52,738 nt of DNA from a bacterium (lineage in GTDB: Bacteria; Bacteroidota; Bacteroidia; Flavobacteriales_D; Sanyastnellaceae), in the NCBI GenBank assembly GCA_029979565.1, contig JAPOHG010000007.1, positions 1 through 52,738 of the forward strand, written 5' to 3'. Each line of letters opens with the position of its first letter. Position 1 is the first letter of the stretch. Of this stretch, positions 28,401 through 35,948 are shown one piece after another. Under the pieces are notes generated by a model. That model was not told the origin of the DNA, ran no database searches, and worked only from the letters and a program-made list of their open reading frames with translations. The translations under genes were made by a program, and so were the position numbers.

Positions 28401-29506
28401 ATGTAGATATCGCCACTCTCGTCCGTCACCAGGCTGTGCGGATACTCGCGTTGGGAACCGCCGAGGTACGTGCTGTATTCCAACATGGAGCCGTCAGATG
28501 AAAAGACGCTGATGCCGAAATCAAAGTCCCCACCGCTGAACGCACTGCTCACCGCCCCAGCAGTTGTGGGGTAGCCGTTGTCTCGAACACCTGAACCGCC
28601 AATCAATCGTCCCTCATCATCATACGCCGCCGTGAATCCCCAGCTGTCGGCGGTAGAGCCCACAAACGAGGCAAACTCAATTTCCGGATCGATTATCAAG
28701 GGGCGGTTGACGTCGTATTCACCAAGGACAAATCGAAGTCGGCGGGCACCGCCGTCCAATGTTTCCAATGCATAATCACAGGGCACCTCTTCGAGGCGCG
28801 TTCCGTTGAGTTGATAAGCAAACGGTTTGGCCTCAGTGAGGTGGCCCCACGCCCCTGTGGCTGCATCGCCATCGCCCACGCGGGGTCCAATGAAATGCTT
28901 GAGTGAACCGTCGGATTGTACCGTTGATTCCAACCCCGTATACAGCAATGAAATCTGACCGGGGTCTGCTCCGGCAGCGACGTGCCAATCGCATTTGATG
29001 TGCGCTGCATCGCCGCGTTGACCATCGATGACGGCCTTGATGCCGGGCCACACTTCAAGTGCATCCAGTTTGCTGTTGGGCTTGAGTTTGCTTGCCCAAC
29101 GTGACGGATCATTCCCTCGGTAGTACGAAACATGATGCGAAGCTTCTGTGCCCGATTCAGCTACCGTGATTTCTGGTTGGCAATTCTCCCAGCGCACATC
29201 CAAGACGTACGAAACGAGCGGCCCAGATGGCGACTCATGACGGCCCATTGCATCGTATCCCGCGCCCAGCATCTCCGCTTTCCAGCCCGCTTTGGTCAGC
29301 CACCAGTCGCCACCGTTGACGCGGGCGGAGTACATGGCTTCATTTGCCCACTGTCCACCATTCGGTACAAACCAAACGCCAGCCGGTGCCTGGGCATGCT
29401 CTACGGTTCGCCGGCTCGGGTCTTGCGCCGCGTTTGCCAACCGGCTGGAACCCACGAATGCCCCTAAGAGGACACACCATAACATTATGTTTGGGGCAGA
29501 ACGCAT
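25490..29506 (-). CDS. Large secreted adhesin-like protein with gliding-motility-type (type B) T9SS C-terminal domain
   Basis: 1338 residues from the ATG at 29506 (MRSAPNIMLWCVLLGAFVGSS...NA, signal peptide); an upstream TTG at 29515 is less likely. The N-terminal part (about 45-280) and the following repeats (EYSTYLGGSQREYPHSLVTDESGDIYIMGTT and similar, about 290-760) match the DUF7948/SBBP-type beta-propeller layout of Bacteroidota surface proteins. A PKD domain (FINNSIGGTDYEWSFGDLNSSDEENPEYIYATPGEWE) follows. Then come four Ig-like repeats of about 75 residues carrying PTETTTYT-type motifs and paired cysteines. The end (YVPNSFTPNNDGVNDAFFVEG...RLEIFNRWGDLLFYSED) is the CHU_C-type sorting domain for T9SS export and surface attachment. 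Probable role: adhesion or surface coat. Confidence 0.92.
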   Translation of the reverse strand: MRSAPNIMLWCVLLGAFVGSSRLANAAQDPSRRTVEHAQAPAGVWFVPNGGQWANEAMYSARVNGGDWWLTKAGWKAEMLGAGYDAMGRHESPSGPLVSYVLDVRWENCQPEITVAESGTEASHHVSYYRGNDPSRWASKLKPNSKLDALEVWPGIKAVIDGQRGDAAHIKCDWHVAAGADPGQISLLYTGLESTVQSDGSLKHFIGPRVGDGDAATGAWGHLTEAKPFAYQLNGTRLEEVPCDYALETLDGGARRLRFVLGEYDVNRPLIIDPEIEFASFVGSTADSWGFTAAYDDEGRLIGGSGVRDNGYPTTAGAVSSAFSGGDFDFGISVFSSDGSMLEYSTYLGGSQREYPHSLVTDESGDIYIMGTTGSQNFPTTADAYEPDFIGGPFLDLGVYSFYGTYDNGCDIVISKIDGVDGSLEASTFIGGAENDGVNLGEKLNYNYGDVCRGEVVIDPAGSVWVASSSRSADFPMVDAFDPGLSGSSDAVIFRLSNDLANLEFSTYFGGESDDAAFAIQFSTAEALAYVTGGTKSNDLPTTPGAYQPDLAGDVDGYVFSIDYSGSPFLSTATYFGTDDYDQSYFVQLDTDNRPHLCGQTVGSDLALVGDVYDANPDGSTFVVRFSDNLETAEFVTRVGLPMTGVDISPTAFLVSDCDEMYISGWGGQTNSANSAYASQSTTSGMPTTEEAFQISTDGSDFWLGVLAPDAADLTYGTYFGGPFSNEHVDGGTSRFDKNGTVYQAVCAGCGGWDDFPTTTGAWSNTNDAGNCNLGVFKFNLGSLVADIDIDAPDLICAGDPIQFINNSIGGTDYEWSFGDLNSSDEENPEYIYATPGEWEIMLIVSDVTGSAGCLEPDTAFVTLFIEEIPQPLIDEIPPICEGEAVNLQAYGTDALQWQPDPTLDDPTVSNPLVTPTETTTYTVEDSNGCGVGTASVTVVVEVLQTEISPDMTICNGDVVELEATGGNEVLWSPTTGLGSPTSGTTTASPTETTTYTALISSPAGCLGEEEVTINVIQSAPGGQTYPTIYLCAGQGVFLEASEGDSYVWTPEDLVTNPYSQNPYTSPSQNTTYYVSISNACGVGTDSVSVEIVAPTASATGGGWMCRGETMELSSSDAVSYTWSPAALVANPNAQTTQVFPIETTTFTIYATDQYGCTGSSEITVYVWQPPYVDAGPDREVNWLDEVRLFGTVDADSLWWSPADNLSCSDCLTPEVYVTGPQWFVLESVSPEGCIGRDSTFIDVFYPLYVPNSFTPNNDGVNDAFFVEGLEARGYRLEIFNRWGDLLFYSEDPAEPWIGNHQVQDSDHFVPDGVYPWRLRFELRDGPRLVEGTVTIIR

Positions 29507-29557
29507 TCCAAACAAATAACGACAAAAAGCAGACTCAGGTTGCCTTTCCCGTAAGAG

Positions 29558-30556
29558 TTATGCCAGCTGTTCCGTGAGTAGACGCATTTCAATCACCGGG
29601 GACATGCGTTCGTGCAAAATGCGGTACACCGCATCGGCAATGGGCATCTCGACTTCAAACTTTTTATTCAAATGAAAAATCCCATTGGATCCGTTGAACC
29701 CTTCTGCTACCATGTTCATCTCCATGATGGCGCCTTTGACGCTGTAGCCTTTGCCAATCATCATGCCCAAGGTGCGGTTGCGGCTGTGGGGGCTGTACGC
29801 CGTCACCAACAAATCGCCTAGGTAAGCGCTTTCCTTCACATCCCGGTCGTGTTCGTGAATGGCCGCCAAGAACCGCTTCATCTCCTGGGAAGCGTTGGAA
29901 ATGAGTACGCTCAGGAAATTGTCGCCGTACCCAAGGCCCATGGCGATTCCCGCACCGATGGCATAGATGTTTTTGAGCACAGCAGCAAGCTCCGCGCCAA
30001 AGACATCCTCGCTGGTTTGGATCTTGATGTAGCGCGTGGCCATAGCGTCTGCGACCACTTGTGCAATGGCTTGGTCGGGGCACGCCACTGTGAGGTAGCT
30101 CAGTTTTTCCCGTGCCACTTCCTCCGCGTGGCACGGTCCGGCAACCAGCCCAATGCGCTCGTAGGGCACCCCAAACTCTTTGTGGAGATACCGGGCGGGA
30201 ATGCTGTGGTATTCGACCACCATGCCCTTGATGGCATTGATGAGGATTTTGTCGCCGACCCGTTGCGGTTTGTGTTCCTGAATGGTCGCATCCAAGTAGC
30301 CCGAGGGAATGGCAAAAATCAACACATCGCTCGCGTCAACAACCGCCTGCATATCCGTGCTGACGCGGATGCGATTCGTGTCGAACTCGATGCTTTGAAT
30401 GTAGTTGGGGTTGCGCCCGTACTTGAGCAAATGGTCCTTGGTGTCTTCCCGGCGGACCCACCAATTCAGTTCATCCGTATTGGTCAAGAGCAACTTGGCG
30501 ATGGCCGTTGCCCACGAGCCGCTTCCAATCAAGCCAAAACGGGGGTTGGAATCCAT
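29558..30556 (-). CDS. gpsA: Glycerol-3-phosphate dehydrogenase [NAD(P)+]
   Basis: 332 residues from the ATG at 30556 (MDSNPRFGLIGSGSWATAIAKLL). It reduces dihydroxyacetone phosphate to sn-glycerol 3-phosphate for phospholipid synthesis in the cytoplasm. The dinucleotide-binding loop GLIGSGSWATA, the VLIFAIPSGYLDATI strand, INAIKGM, VAGPCHAEEVAREK and the catalytic-domain lysine region AVLKNIYAIGAGIAMGLGYGDN are all in order. It ends at the conserved region FEVEMPIADAVYRILHE. TACCTTTG on the minus strand ends exactly 4 bases before the ATG, which suggests a leaderless transcript. It is divergent from glyS with only 67 bases between start codons. Confidence 0.97.
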   Translation of the reverse strand: MDSNPRFGLIGSGSWATAIAKLLLTNTDELNWWVRREDTKDHLLKYGRNPNYIQSIEFDTNRIRVSTDMQAVVDASDVLIFAIPSGYLDATIQEHKPQRVGDKILINAIKGMVVEYHSIPARYLHKEFGVPYERIGLVAGPCHAEEVAREKLSYLTVACPDQAIAQVVADAMATRYIKIQTSEDVFGAELAAVLKNIYAIGAGIAMGLGYGDNFLSVLISNASQEMKRFLAAIHEHDRDVKESAYLGDLLVTAYSPHSRNRTLGMMIGKGYSVKGAIMEMNMVAEGFNGSNGIFHLNKKFEVEMPIADAVYRILHERMSPVIEMRLLTEQLA

Positions 30557-30623
30557 GCGCCAAAGGTAGTGGACTCGGGATTGCGCGCTACCTTTGCCGC
30601 TCCAATTGTCAGAACGCAAACCC
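30557..30623. promoter_or_regulatory. Shared divergent promoter region gpsA / glyS
   Basis: 67 bases hold two perfect TAnnTTTG boxes facing apart: TACCTTTG on the minus strand (plus 30561-30568, 4 bases from the gpsA ATG) and TACCTTTG on the plus strand (about 30588-30595, 28 bases from the glyS ATG). I see no convincing TTTG -33 box for either. Confidence 0.45.
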
Positions 30624-32159
30624 ATGAGCGACGACCTCCTCAAAAAAGTCATCAGCCACGCCAAAGAATACGGTTTTGTATTCCCGTCAAGCGAAATCTA
30701 CGACGGACTCTCAGCGGCTTACGACTACGGCCAACTGGGTGCCGAATTGAAGAACAACATCAAGCACTACTGGTGGACCGCCATGGTGCGCATGCATGAA
30801 AACATCGTGGGCATCGACGCCAGCATCTTTATGCACCCCACCACTTGGAAGGCTTCCGGTCACGTGGACGCGTTCAACGACCCCCTCATCGACAACAAGG
30901 ACAGCAAAAAGCGCTACCGCGCCGATGTGTTGATTGAAGATCACATCGCCAAAATCGAGGCGAAAATCAACAAGGATGTCGTCAAGGCTGCCAAGCGGTT
31001 CGGCGATGCCTTCGACGAAGCCCAGTTCCGCAGCACCAACGGCCGCATCCTCGACCGCCAAGCCCAAATCGACAGCATCAACAGCCGGTTCAAGGCCGCC
31101 ATGGATGCGGACGACTTGGCCGCGGTCAAAACCCTCATCGAAGACCTCGAAATTGCCGATCCCGACACGGGAAGCCGCAATTGGACGGACGTGCGCCAAT
31201 TCAATCTCATGTTCAAAACCGAACTGGGCGCCGTCAGCGGCGACAGCGGCATCATCTACCTGCGCCCCGAAACGGCGCAAGGCATTTTCGTCAACTACCT
31301 CAACGTGCAGAAGAGCGGCCGCATGAAGCTGCCATTCGGCATTGCCCAAATTGGCAAGGCCTTCCGCAACGAGATCATCGCGCGGCAGTTCATCTTCCGC
31401 ATGCGCGAATTCGAGCAGATGGAGATGCAATTCTTCGTCAAACCCGGCACGCAAAGCGAGTGGTATGAATACTGGAAGGAAGCCCGACTGAAGTGGCACA
31501 AGGCCCTCGGCTTCGGCGACGGCATGCACCGCTTCCACGACCACATCAAGTTGGCGCACTACGCCGACGCGGCTGCGGACATCGAATTCAATTTCCCGAT
31601 GGGCTTCAAGGAGTTGGAGGGCATCCACTCACGCACCGATTTTGATTTGAGTCAACACGAGGAATACAGCGGCCGCAAGCTCCGGTACTTTGACCCGGAA
31701 TCCCAAGAAAGCTACGTGCCATACGTGGTCGAAACATCCATCGGCCTCGACCGCATGTTCCTCGCTACCCTGAGCGCTGCCTACAACGAGGAGACGCTGG
31801 AAGACGGATCGCAGCGTACCGTCATGAACATTCCTGCGCCATTGGCACCGGTCAAGGCGGCTGTGTTGCCGTTGTTAAAGAAGGACGGTTTGCCGGAGAA
31901 AGCGCGCGAGGTGCTGAACCTCTTGAAACTCAACCACAACGTGCAGTACGACGAGAAGGACGCCATCGGCCGCCGCTACCGCCGGCAGGATGCCATCGGC
32001 ACGCCGCTCTGCATCACCGTGGACCACGACACCTTAACGGACAACGCGGTCACCATCCGCGACCGAGATACCATGGCCCAAGAGCGCGTGGCCATTGCTG
32101 ATTTGGCTGCCCGTGTGGAAGAGAAAGTAGGACTCGCCCAATTGTTTGCTGAGGCATGA
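30624..32159 (+). CDS. glyS: Glycine--tRNA ligase, dimeric alpha2 type
   Basis: 511 residues from the ATG at 30624 (MSDDLLKKVISHAKEYGFVFPSSEIYDGLSAAYDYGQLG). Class II synthetase of the eukaryote/archaea-like homodimeric kind that is normal in Bacteroidota. Motif 2 region FGIAQIGKAFRNEIIARQFIFRMREFEQMEMQFF and motif 3 region VPYVVETSIGLDRMFLA are clear, as are PTTWKASGHVDAFNDP near the N-terminus and the anticodon-binding C-terminal domain (about 400-511). The stop codon overlaps the pgk start by four bases (ATGA), indicating translational coupling. Confidence 0.97.
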   Translation: MSDDLLKKVISHAKEYGFVFPSSEIYDGLSAAYDYGQLGAELKNNIKHYWWTAMVRMHENIVGIDASIFMHPTTWKASGHVDAFNDPLIDNKDSKKRYRADVLIEDHIAKIEAKINKDVVKAAKRFGDAFDEAQFRSTNGRILDRQAQIDSINSRFKAAMDADDLAAVKTLIEDLEIADPDTGSRNWTDVRQFNLMFKTELGAVSGDSGIIYLRPETAQGIFVNYLNVQKSGRMKLPFGIAQIGKAFRNEIIARQFIFRMREFEQMEMQFFVKPGTQSEWYEYWKEARLKWHKALGFGDGMHRFHDHIKLAHYADAAADIEFNFPMGFKELEGIHSRTDFDLSQHEEYSGRKLRYFDPESQESYVPYVVETSIGLDRMFLATLSAAYNEETLEDGSQRTVMNIPAPLAPVKAAVLPLLKKDGLPEKAREVLNLLKLNHNVQYDEKDAIGRRYRRQDAIGTPLCITVDHDTLTDNAVTIRDRDTMAQERVAIADLAARVEEKVGLAQLFAEA

Positions 32160-33343
32160 ACCTCACCGACCTCGACCTCCAAGGCCAGCGCGCCTTGATC
32201 CGCGTGGACTTCAACGTCCCGCTGAACGAAGCCCGAGAAGTAACCGATGACACGCGCATCCGCGCAGCGCTTCCCACCATCCAACACGTATTGGATCAAG
32301 GAGGGTCAGCCGTGCTCATGTCCCACCTCGGCCGCCCGAAAGGCCGCGATGAGGAATTCAGCTTGAAGCACATCTTGCCTCGGCTTGAGGCCCTGCTTGG
32401 GCGGTCCGTCAAGTTCGCCTCCGATTGCGTGGAAGACGCAGCCCTCGATGTGACCCAATCCTTGAAACCCGGCGAAGTCGCGTTGTTGGAAAACCTCCGC
32501 TTCCACCCGGAAGAAAAAGGCGGTGACGAGTTCTTCGCCGGTCAACTCGCCGAGAACGGTGACGTCTACATCAACGACGCCTTCGGTACGGCCCACCGCG
32601 CCCATGCCTCCACCGCTGTCATTGCAAAGTTCTTCCCGGAAGACAAGGCCTTCGGCACGCTATTGGCCGGTGAAATCGATGCGTTGGACAAGGTGTTGGC
32701 GAACCCCGAAAAGCCCTTGACCGCCATCATCGGCGGCGCCAAAGTGAGCTCCAAACTCGGCATCATCGAACACCTCATCGGCCGCGTGGACCGGTTGATC
32801 GTGGGCGGCGGCATGGCCTACACCTTTGTGCAGGCGCAAGGCGGTTCCATCGGCACCAGTTTGGTCGAGCCAGAAATGCACGCGCAGGCTTTGGCCATCC
32901 TCGAGAAGGCCCAATCCAGCGGCACAGACTTGCTCCTGCCCAATGATACACTGTGCGCCGATGCGTTCGCGCCAGATGCCAACACCCAAGTCGTTCCCAC
33001 GAATGCCATTCCGGCCGACTGGATGGGCCTGGACATCGGGCCTGAAACCACTGCGCGCTTCGTAGATGCGGTGCTGACAAGCAAAACGGTTTTGTGGAAC
33101 GGGCCCATGGGCGTATTCGAGATGCCGGCCTTTGCGAAAGGAACCAATGCTGTCGCAGCCGCATTGGCGAAGGCCACTGCCGACAGCGGCGCCTTCACCT
33201 TGATCGGTGGCGGGGATTCCGTTGCCGCCATCAATCAGGCCGGCCTCGCCAACCAAGTCAGCTACGTGAGCACAGGCGGTGGCGCCATGTTGGAATGCCT
33301 GGAAGGAAAGGTGTTGCCCGGCATTGCCGCGATCCGCGACTGA
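32156..33343 (+). CDS. pgk: Phosphoglycerate kinase
   Basis: 395 residues. Glycolytic/gluconeogenic enzyme that transfers phosphate between 1,3-bisphosphoglycerate and ADP. N-domain landmarks: RVDFNVPLNEAREVTDDTRI, LMSHLGRPKG, LLENLRFHPEEKGGDEFFAGQLA and INDAFGTAHRAHAST. C-domain nucleotide-binding landmarks: IIGGAKVSSKLGII, GGGMAYTF, LWNGPMGVFE, and GGGDSVAAINQAG with the final STGGGAMLECLEGKVLPGIAA. Its ATG lies inside the glyS stop region (ATGA), so the two are coupled. It ends 6 bases from the stop of the convergent Lrp-type regulator. Confidence 0.98.
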   Translation: MNLTDLDLQGQRALIRVDFNVPLNEAREVTDDTRIRAALPTIQHVLDQGGSAVLMSHLGRPKGRDEEFSLKHILPRLEALLGRSVKFASDCVEDAALDVTQSLKPGEVALLENLRFHPEEKGGDEFFAGQLAENGDVYINDAFGTAHRAHASTAVIAKFFPEDKAFGTLLAGEIDALDKVLANPEKPLTAIIGGAKVSSKLGIIEHLIGRVDRLIVGGGMAYTFVQAQGGSIGTSLVEPEMHAQALAILEKAQSSGTDLLLPNDTLCADAFAPDANTQVVPTNAIPADWMGLDIGPETTARFVDAVLTSKTVLWNGPMGVFEMPAFAKGTNAVAAALAKATADSGAFTLIGGGDSVAAINQAGLANQVSYVSTGGGAMLECLEGKVLPGIAAIRD

Positions 33344-33349
33344 CCAGAC

Positions 33350-33799
33350 TCAACGCTCGAGCACCTCGCTCATCACGAAAGAACTCTGCACCGTGCCGAT
33401 GTTGTCCATCGCCGCGAGCTTGTGCGCGATGAATTCGTGGTACGCATCCATGTCCGGCACATCCACCGCGATGAGGTAGTCAAACGCCCCGGCGATGTGG
33501 TAGCAGTTCTGCACCTCCTTGAAGTCGCCGATGTTAGCTTCGAATTCTTTAAGGAAGCGGGCGTCGTGTTGCTTGAGCTGGACGTTGCAAAAGGCCCGGA
33601 TTTGCATCCCCAGTGCGCGTCGATCGGTTTGGGCGGCGTACCCGGTGATCACCCCGTCATGCTCCAACCTGCGGACCCGCGTAAACACGGCCGATCGACT
33701 CAGCCCGGTCTCGTTGCTGAGTTCCTGCATCGATGAGCGGCCGTTTGCTTGTAGCAATTCCACAAGGTGGCGGTCCAAGGTGTCAAGCGGACTTTTCAT
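33350..33799 (-). CDS. Lrp/AsnC family transcriptional regulator
   Basis: 149 residues from the ATG at 33799 (MKSPLDTLDRHLVELLQANGRSSMQELSNETGLSRSAVFTRVRRLEHDGVITGYAA). The frame extends upstream to 33973, but that part has no family match and would overlap the divergent gene. The N-terminal winged HTH (about 5-60) recognises DNA. The C-terminal RAM (regulation of amino acid metabolism) domain (about 70-145, FCNVQLKQHDARFLKEFEANIG...CYHIAGAFDYLIAVDV) binds an amino acid effector and forms octamers. It is divergent from a PLP-dependent sulfur amino acid lyase, and the 120-base gap contains several palindromes, so it very likely controls that gene in response to an amino acid such as methionine. 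Confidence 0.93.
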   Translation of the reverse strand: MKSPLDTLDRHLVELLQANGRSSMQELSNETGLSRSAVFTRVRRLEHDGVITGYAAQTDRRALGMQIRAFCNVQLKQHDARFLKEFEANIGDFKEVQNCYHIAGAFDYLIAVDVPDMDAYHEFIAHKLAAMDNIGTVQSSFVMSEVLER

Positions 33800-33828
33800 T
33801 TGTTTCGTTTTAGTCGGATAAACGCATC

Positions 33829-33877
33829 TTGTACAACACAAACGTACTTTATATTCTGTTTTTACAGAACAATTGTT
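33829..33877. promoter_or_regulatory. Candidate Lrp-family operator cluster between the regulator and the lyase gene
   Basis: Three inverted repeats lie within 49 bases: TTGTACAA (33829-33836), TTCTGT-TTTT-ACAGAA (33854-33869) and AACAATTGTT (33868-33877). The stretch is AT-rich against a GC-rich background and sits in the only gap between the divergent genes, as expected for autoregulation plus target control by an Lrp-type octamer. Confidence 0.5.
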
Positions 33878-33919
33878 CCATTCAAGCACCAAATTCCGGC
33901 TTTTTGATGAAGTTGGGAC

Positions 33920-35146
33920 ATGGCACACCGCGAAACCACCGCTCCGTTTGTTGGCCACAATCCCGCCGACCACGAAGGATCCATCAAGACCCCCATCTAC
34001 CCCACGAGCACGTTCAAGTTCTCCTCAGCGGAAGAAGGCGCAGCCCACATGGAAACCGCCTACGGCGTTCCAGGCGCAGCGACTCCTAGCAGCCCCAAGG
34101 CCATCTACAGCCGCCTGAGCAACCCCACGCTCAGCGCTGCAGAACAGCGCCTGTCCGCTTGGGATGAATCCGAGGACGCGGCGTTTTTTGCCAGCGGAAT
34201 GGCCGCCATTACCACGACGTTCTTGGCCTGGACCAGTGCCGACCGCCCCCTGTGGTTCTGCCCGCCACTGTACGGCGGTTCGGAGCACTTCATCCGCGAG
34301 ATCCTCCCCGGCATGGGCGTGCACGTGGTTGAAGTCGATCACCTCGATCACTTGGATGCCATTCTTGAACGCGAGGGCGGGCGCAAGCCGGGAATGATCT
34401 ACCTCGAAACCCCGGCCAATCCCACCATGCAAATCCACCGCATCCGCACCGCGGCAGATTGGGCACGGCACCACGAAACAGAAGACCACCGCATGATTGT
34501 GGGAGTCGACAACACCTACCTCGGTCCCATCCTTCAGCGGCCGTTGCAGCACGGTGCTGACGTGCTCGTGTATTCGGCAACGAAATACATCGGCGGGCAC
34601 AGCGACCTCATCGCCGGTGCCGCGAGCGGCAAGTCGGATGCCATCGCGCGCATCCGCGAGTACCGCCACTTTCTCGGGGGCATGGCCGACCCGAACACGT
34701 GCTGGATGCTCATGCGCAGCATGGAAACGCTCACCATCCGCGTTCGGCACCAACAGAACGTGGCTGAACAGGTTTTTGCCCACCTCCGCAACCACCCGAA
34801 GGTGCAGCGGTTCGTCAGTGCATGGTCCGTGGACCTGCCGGAGGCCGACAAGGCGATCGCGGAAGAGCAGATGCTCGGCGGAGGGGCCATGGCCGCCTTC
34901 GAAGTCGCCGGCGGGCGCGAGGCCGCATTCCGCGTGCTGAACGCCTTCAAGCATTTCCAATTGGCCGTGAGTCTAGGGTCTACCGAGTCGTTGGCCGAGC
35001 ATCCCGCCAGCATGACCCACGCAGGGGTACCGCCAGAAGTAAAGGCCCAATTCGGCATCACCGAAGGGCTCATCCGCATCAGCGTAGGCATTGAACGGCC
35101 GGAAGATTTGATTGCGGATTTGGATCAGGCCTTGGCACACGTTTGA
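33920..35146 (+). CDS. PLP-dependent Cys/Met metabolism enzyme, methionine gamma-lyase-like
   Basis: 408 residues. Fold-type I gamma-family enzyme: PIYPTSTFKF, IYSRLSNPTLSAAEQRL (phosphate/PLP contacts from the partner subunit), FASGMAAI, PPLYGGSEHFI, YLETPANPTM, VDNTYLGPILQRPLQHGADVL and the Schiff-base lysine in VYSATKYIGGHSDLIAG (about residue 220). The C-terminal part closes with SLGSTESLAEHPASMTHAGV. The family includes methionine gamma-lyase, cystathionine gamma-synthase and cystathionine gamma-lyase, which cannot be separated by eye. I favour the lyase because of the divergent Lrp-type regulator, a common pairing for amino acid catabolism. It is divergent from that regulator with 120 bases between the start codons. 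Confidence 0.88.
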   Translation: MAHRETTAPFVGHNPADHEGSIKTPIYPTSTFKFSSAEEGAAHMETAYGVPGAATPSSPKAIYSRLSNPTLSAAEQRLSAWDESEDAAFFASGMAAITTTFLAWTSADRPLWFCPPLYGGSEHFIREILPGMGVHVVEVDHLDHLDAILEREGGRKPGMIYLETPANPTMQIHRIRTAADWARHHETEDHRMIVGVDNTYLGPILQRPLQHGADVLVYSATKYIGGHSDLIAGAASGKSDAIARIREYRHFLGGMADPNTCWMLMRSMETLTIRVRHQQNVAEQVFAHLRNHPKVQRFVSAWSVDLPEADKAIAEEQMLGGGAMAAFEVAGGREAAFRVLNAFKHFQLAVSLGSTESLAEHPASMTHAGVPPEVKAQFGITEGLIRISVGIERPEDLIADLDQALAHV

Positions 35147-35168
35147 GGCGAAAGGCGTAGCTTCGGGT

Positions 35169-35675
35169 ATGCGCTTGTTGCTTTTCATTGGCCTGATTCT
35201 CGGAACTGTCACCGCTTCCGCACAAACCCGTGTAGAAGTCTATCCCGACGACCGCATGCTGTGGAGTGAAATGATCCTCCATGCGGAAAACGGCGTGGTG
35301 CGGGAAGGACGTGATTGGCGCGGGCAGGTCATTTGGACCACCCAGCCAGAGAAGATTTTTGCGGGCTACTCAACGAGCGCATTCGACTTGGCGTATTCGG
35401 TCCGTGAAGGCCAGCTCATTCAGGGCGATTCCTACTTCAGCGACGCCATTATGTATACAGCGGAAGTGCGCGGAGACGAACTCCAGGTGTTCATCGGGGA
35501 CAGCACCTTCCCGTTGGATTTGGTGTACACAGTGCGGCCACATCCATTTGACGAAAGCGCATTCGGATTGTACAAAGAGGACAGCATCAGCGCATTCGAC
35601 CGCATTTGTGTGTTCCGCGGGATGCCTTCTCCGGAGGAGCTTTATGCGCTGCTCCTCGCGCAAGGGTTGTTGTAG
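35169..35675 (+). CDS. Small secreted protein of unknown function
   Basis: 168 residues from the ATG at 35169, which begins a clean signal peptide (MRLLLFIGLILGTVTASAQ). I do not recognise a family. The mature part is rich in predicted strands with paired aromatic and acidic residues (VEVYPDDRMLWSEMILHAENGVVRE, GYSTSAFDLAYSVREGQLIQGDSYFSDAIMY) and no cysteines until one near the end (FDRICVFRGMP). There is no T9SS sorting domain or membrane anchor, so it is expected in the periplasm. TAGCTTCG ends 3 bases before the ATG. The stop lies 3 bases from the convergent purS stop. Confidence 0.75.
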   Translation: MRLLLFIGLILGTVTASAQTRVEVYPDDRMLWSEMILHAENGVVREGRDWRGQVIWTTQPEKIFAGYSTSAFDLAYSVREGQLIQGDSYFSDAIMYTAEVRGDELQVFIGDSTFPLDLVYTVRPHPFDESAFGLYKEDSISAFDRICVFRGMPSPEELYALLLAQGLL

Positions 35676-35678
35676 CGC

Positions 35679-35942
35679 TTAGGCGATGGCCTCGACGGCC
35701 TCCACACGGAACTCAAATTGTTCCATGATTTGGTTGGCCAACAGCTTTTCGCATGCCGTCTTCACTTGTTCCTCGGCTTCCGACTGGCTCCCGGCCTCCA
35801 CCTCGAGGGTGATGTGCTTGCCAATGCGCACGTTGTCGATGGAAGACAATCCGATGTTCTTCATGTTGCTTGAAACGGCTTTTCCCTGGGGGTCAAGCAA
35901 AGCAGGCAATGGCATGATGTCAATGGAAGCTCGGAATTTCAT
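35679..35942 (-). CDS. purS: Phosphoribosylformylglycinamidine synthase subunit PurS
   Basis: 87 residues, the usual size. PurS is the small bridging subunit of the PurLQS complex that makes FGAM in purine synthesis. The pattern MKFRASIDIMPLPALLDPQGKAVSSNMKNIGLSSIDNVRIGKHITLEVEA, with the LDPQGKAV segment and the later E-rich helix plus LLANQIMEQFEF strand, is typical. It lies 6 bases downstream of pssA on the same strand; purL and purQ are not in the window, a separation that is common in Bacteroidota, where PurS can be encoded apart or be absent because of a large PurL. Confidence 0.9.
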   Translation of the reverse strand: MKFRASIDIMPLPALLDPQGKAVSSNMKNIGLSSIDNVRIGKHITLEVEAGSQSEAEEQVKTACEKLLANQIMEQFEFRVEAVEAIA

Positions 35943-35948
35943 GGTCAG

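Noticed and set aside
33800-33973. N-terminal extension of the Lrp-type regulator up to 33973
   Set aside because: It would cover the divergent promoter region and the start of the lyase gene; the HTH begins right after the ATG at 33799.
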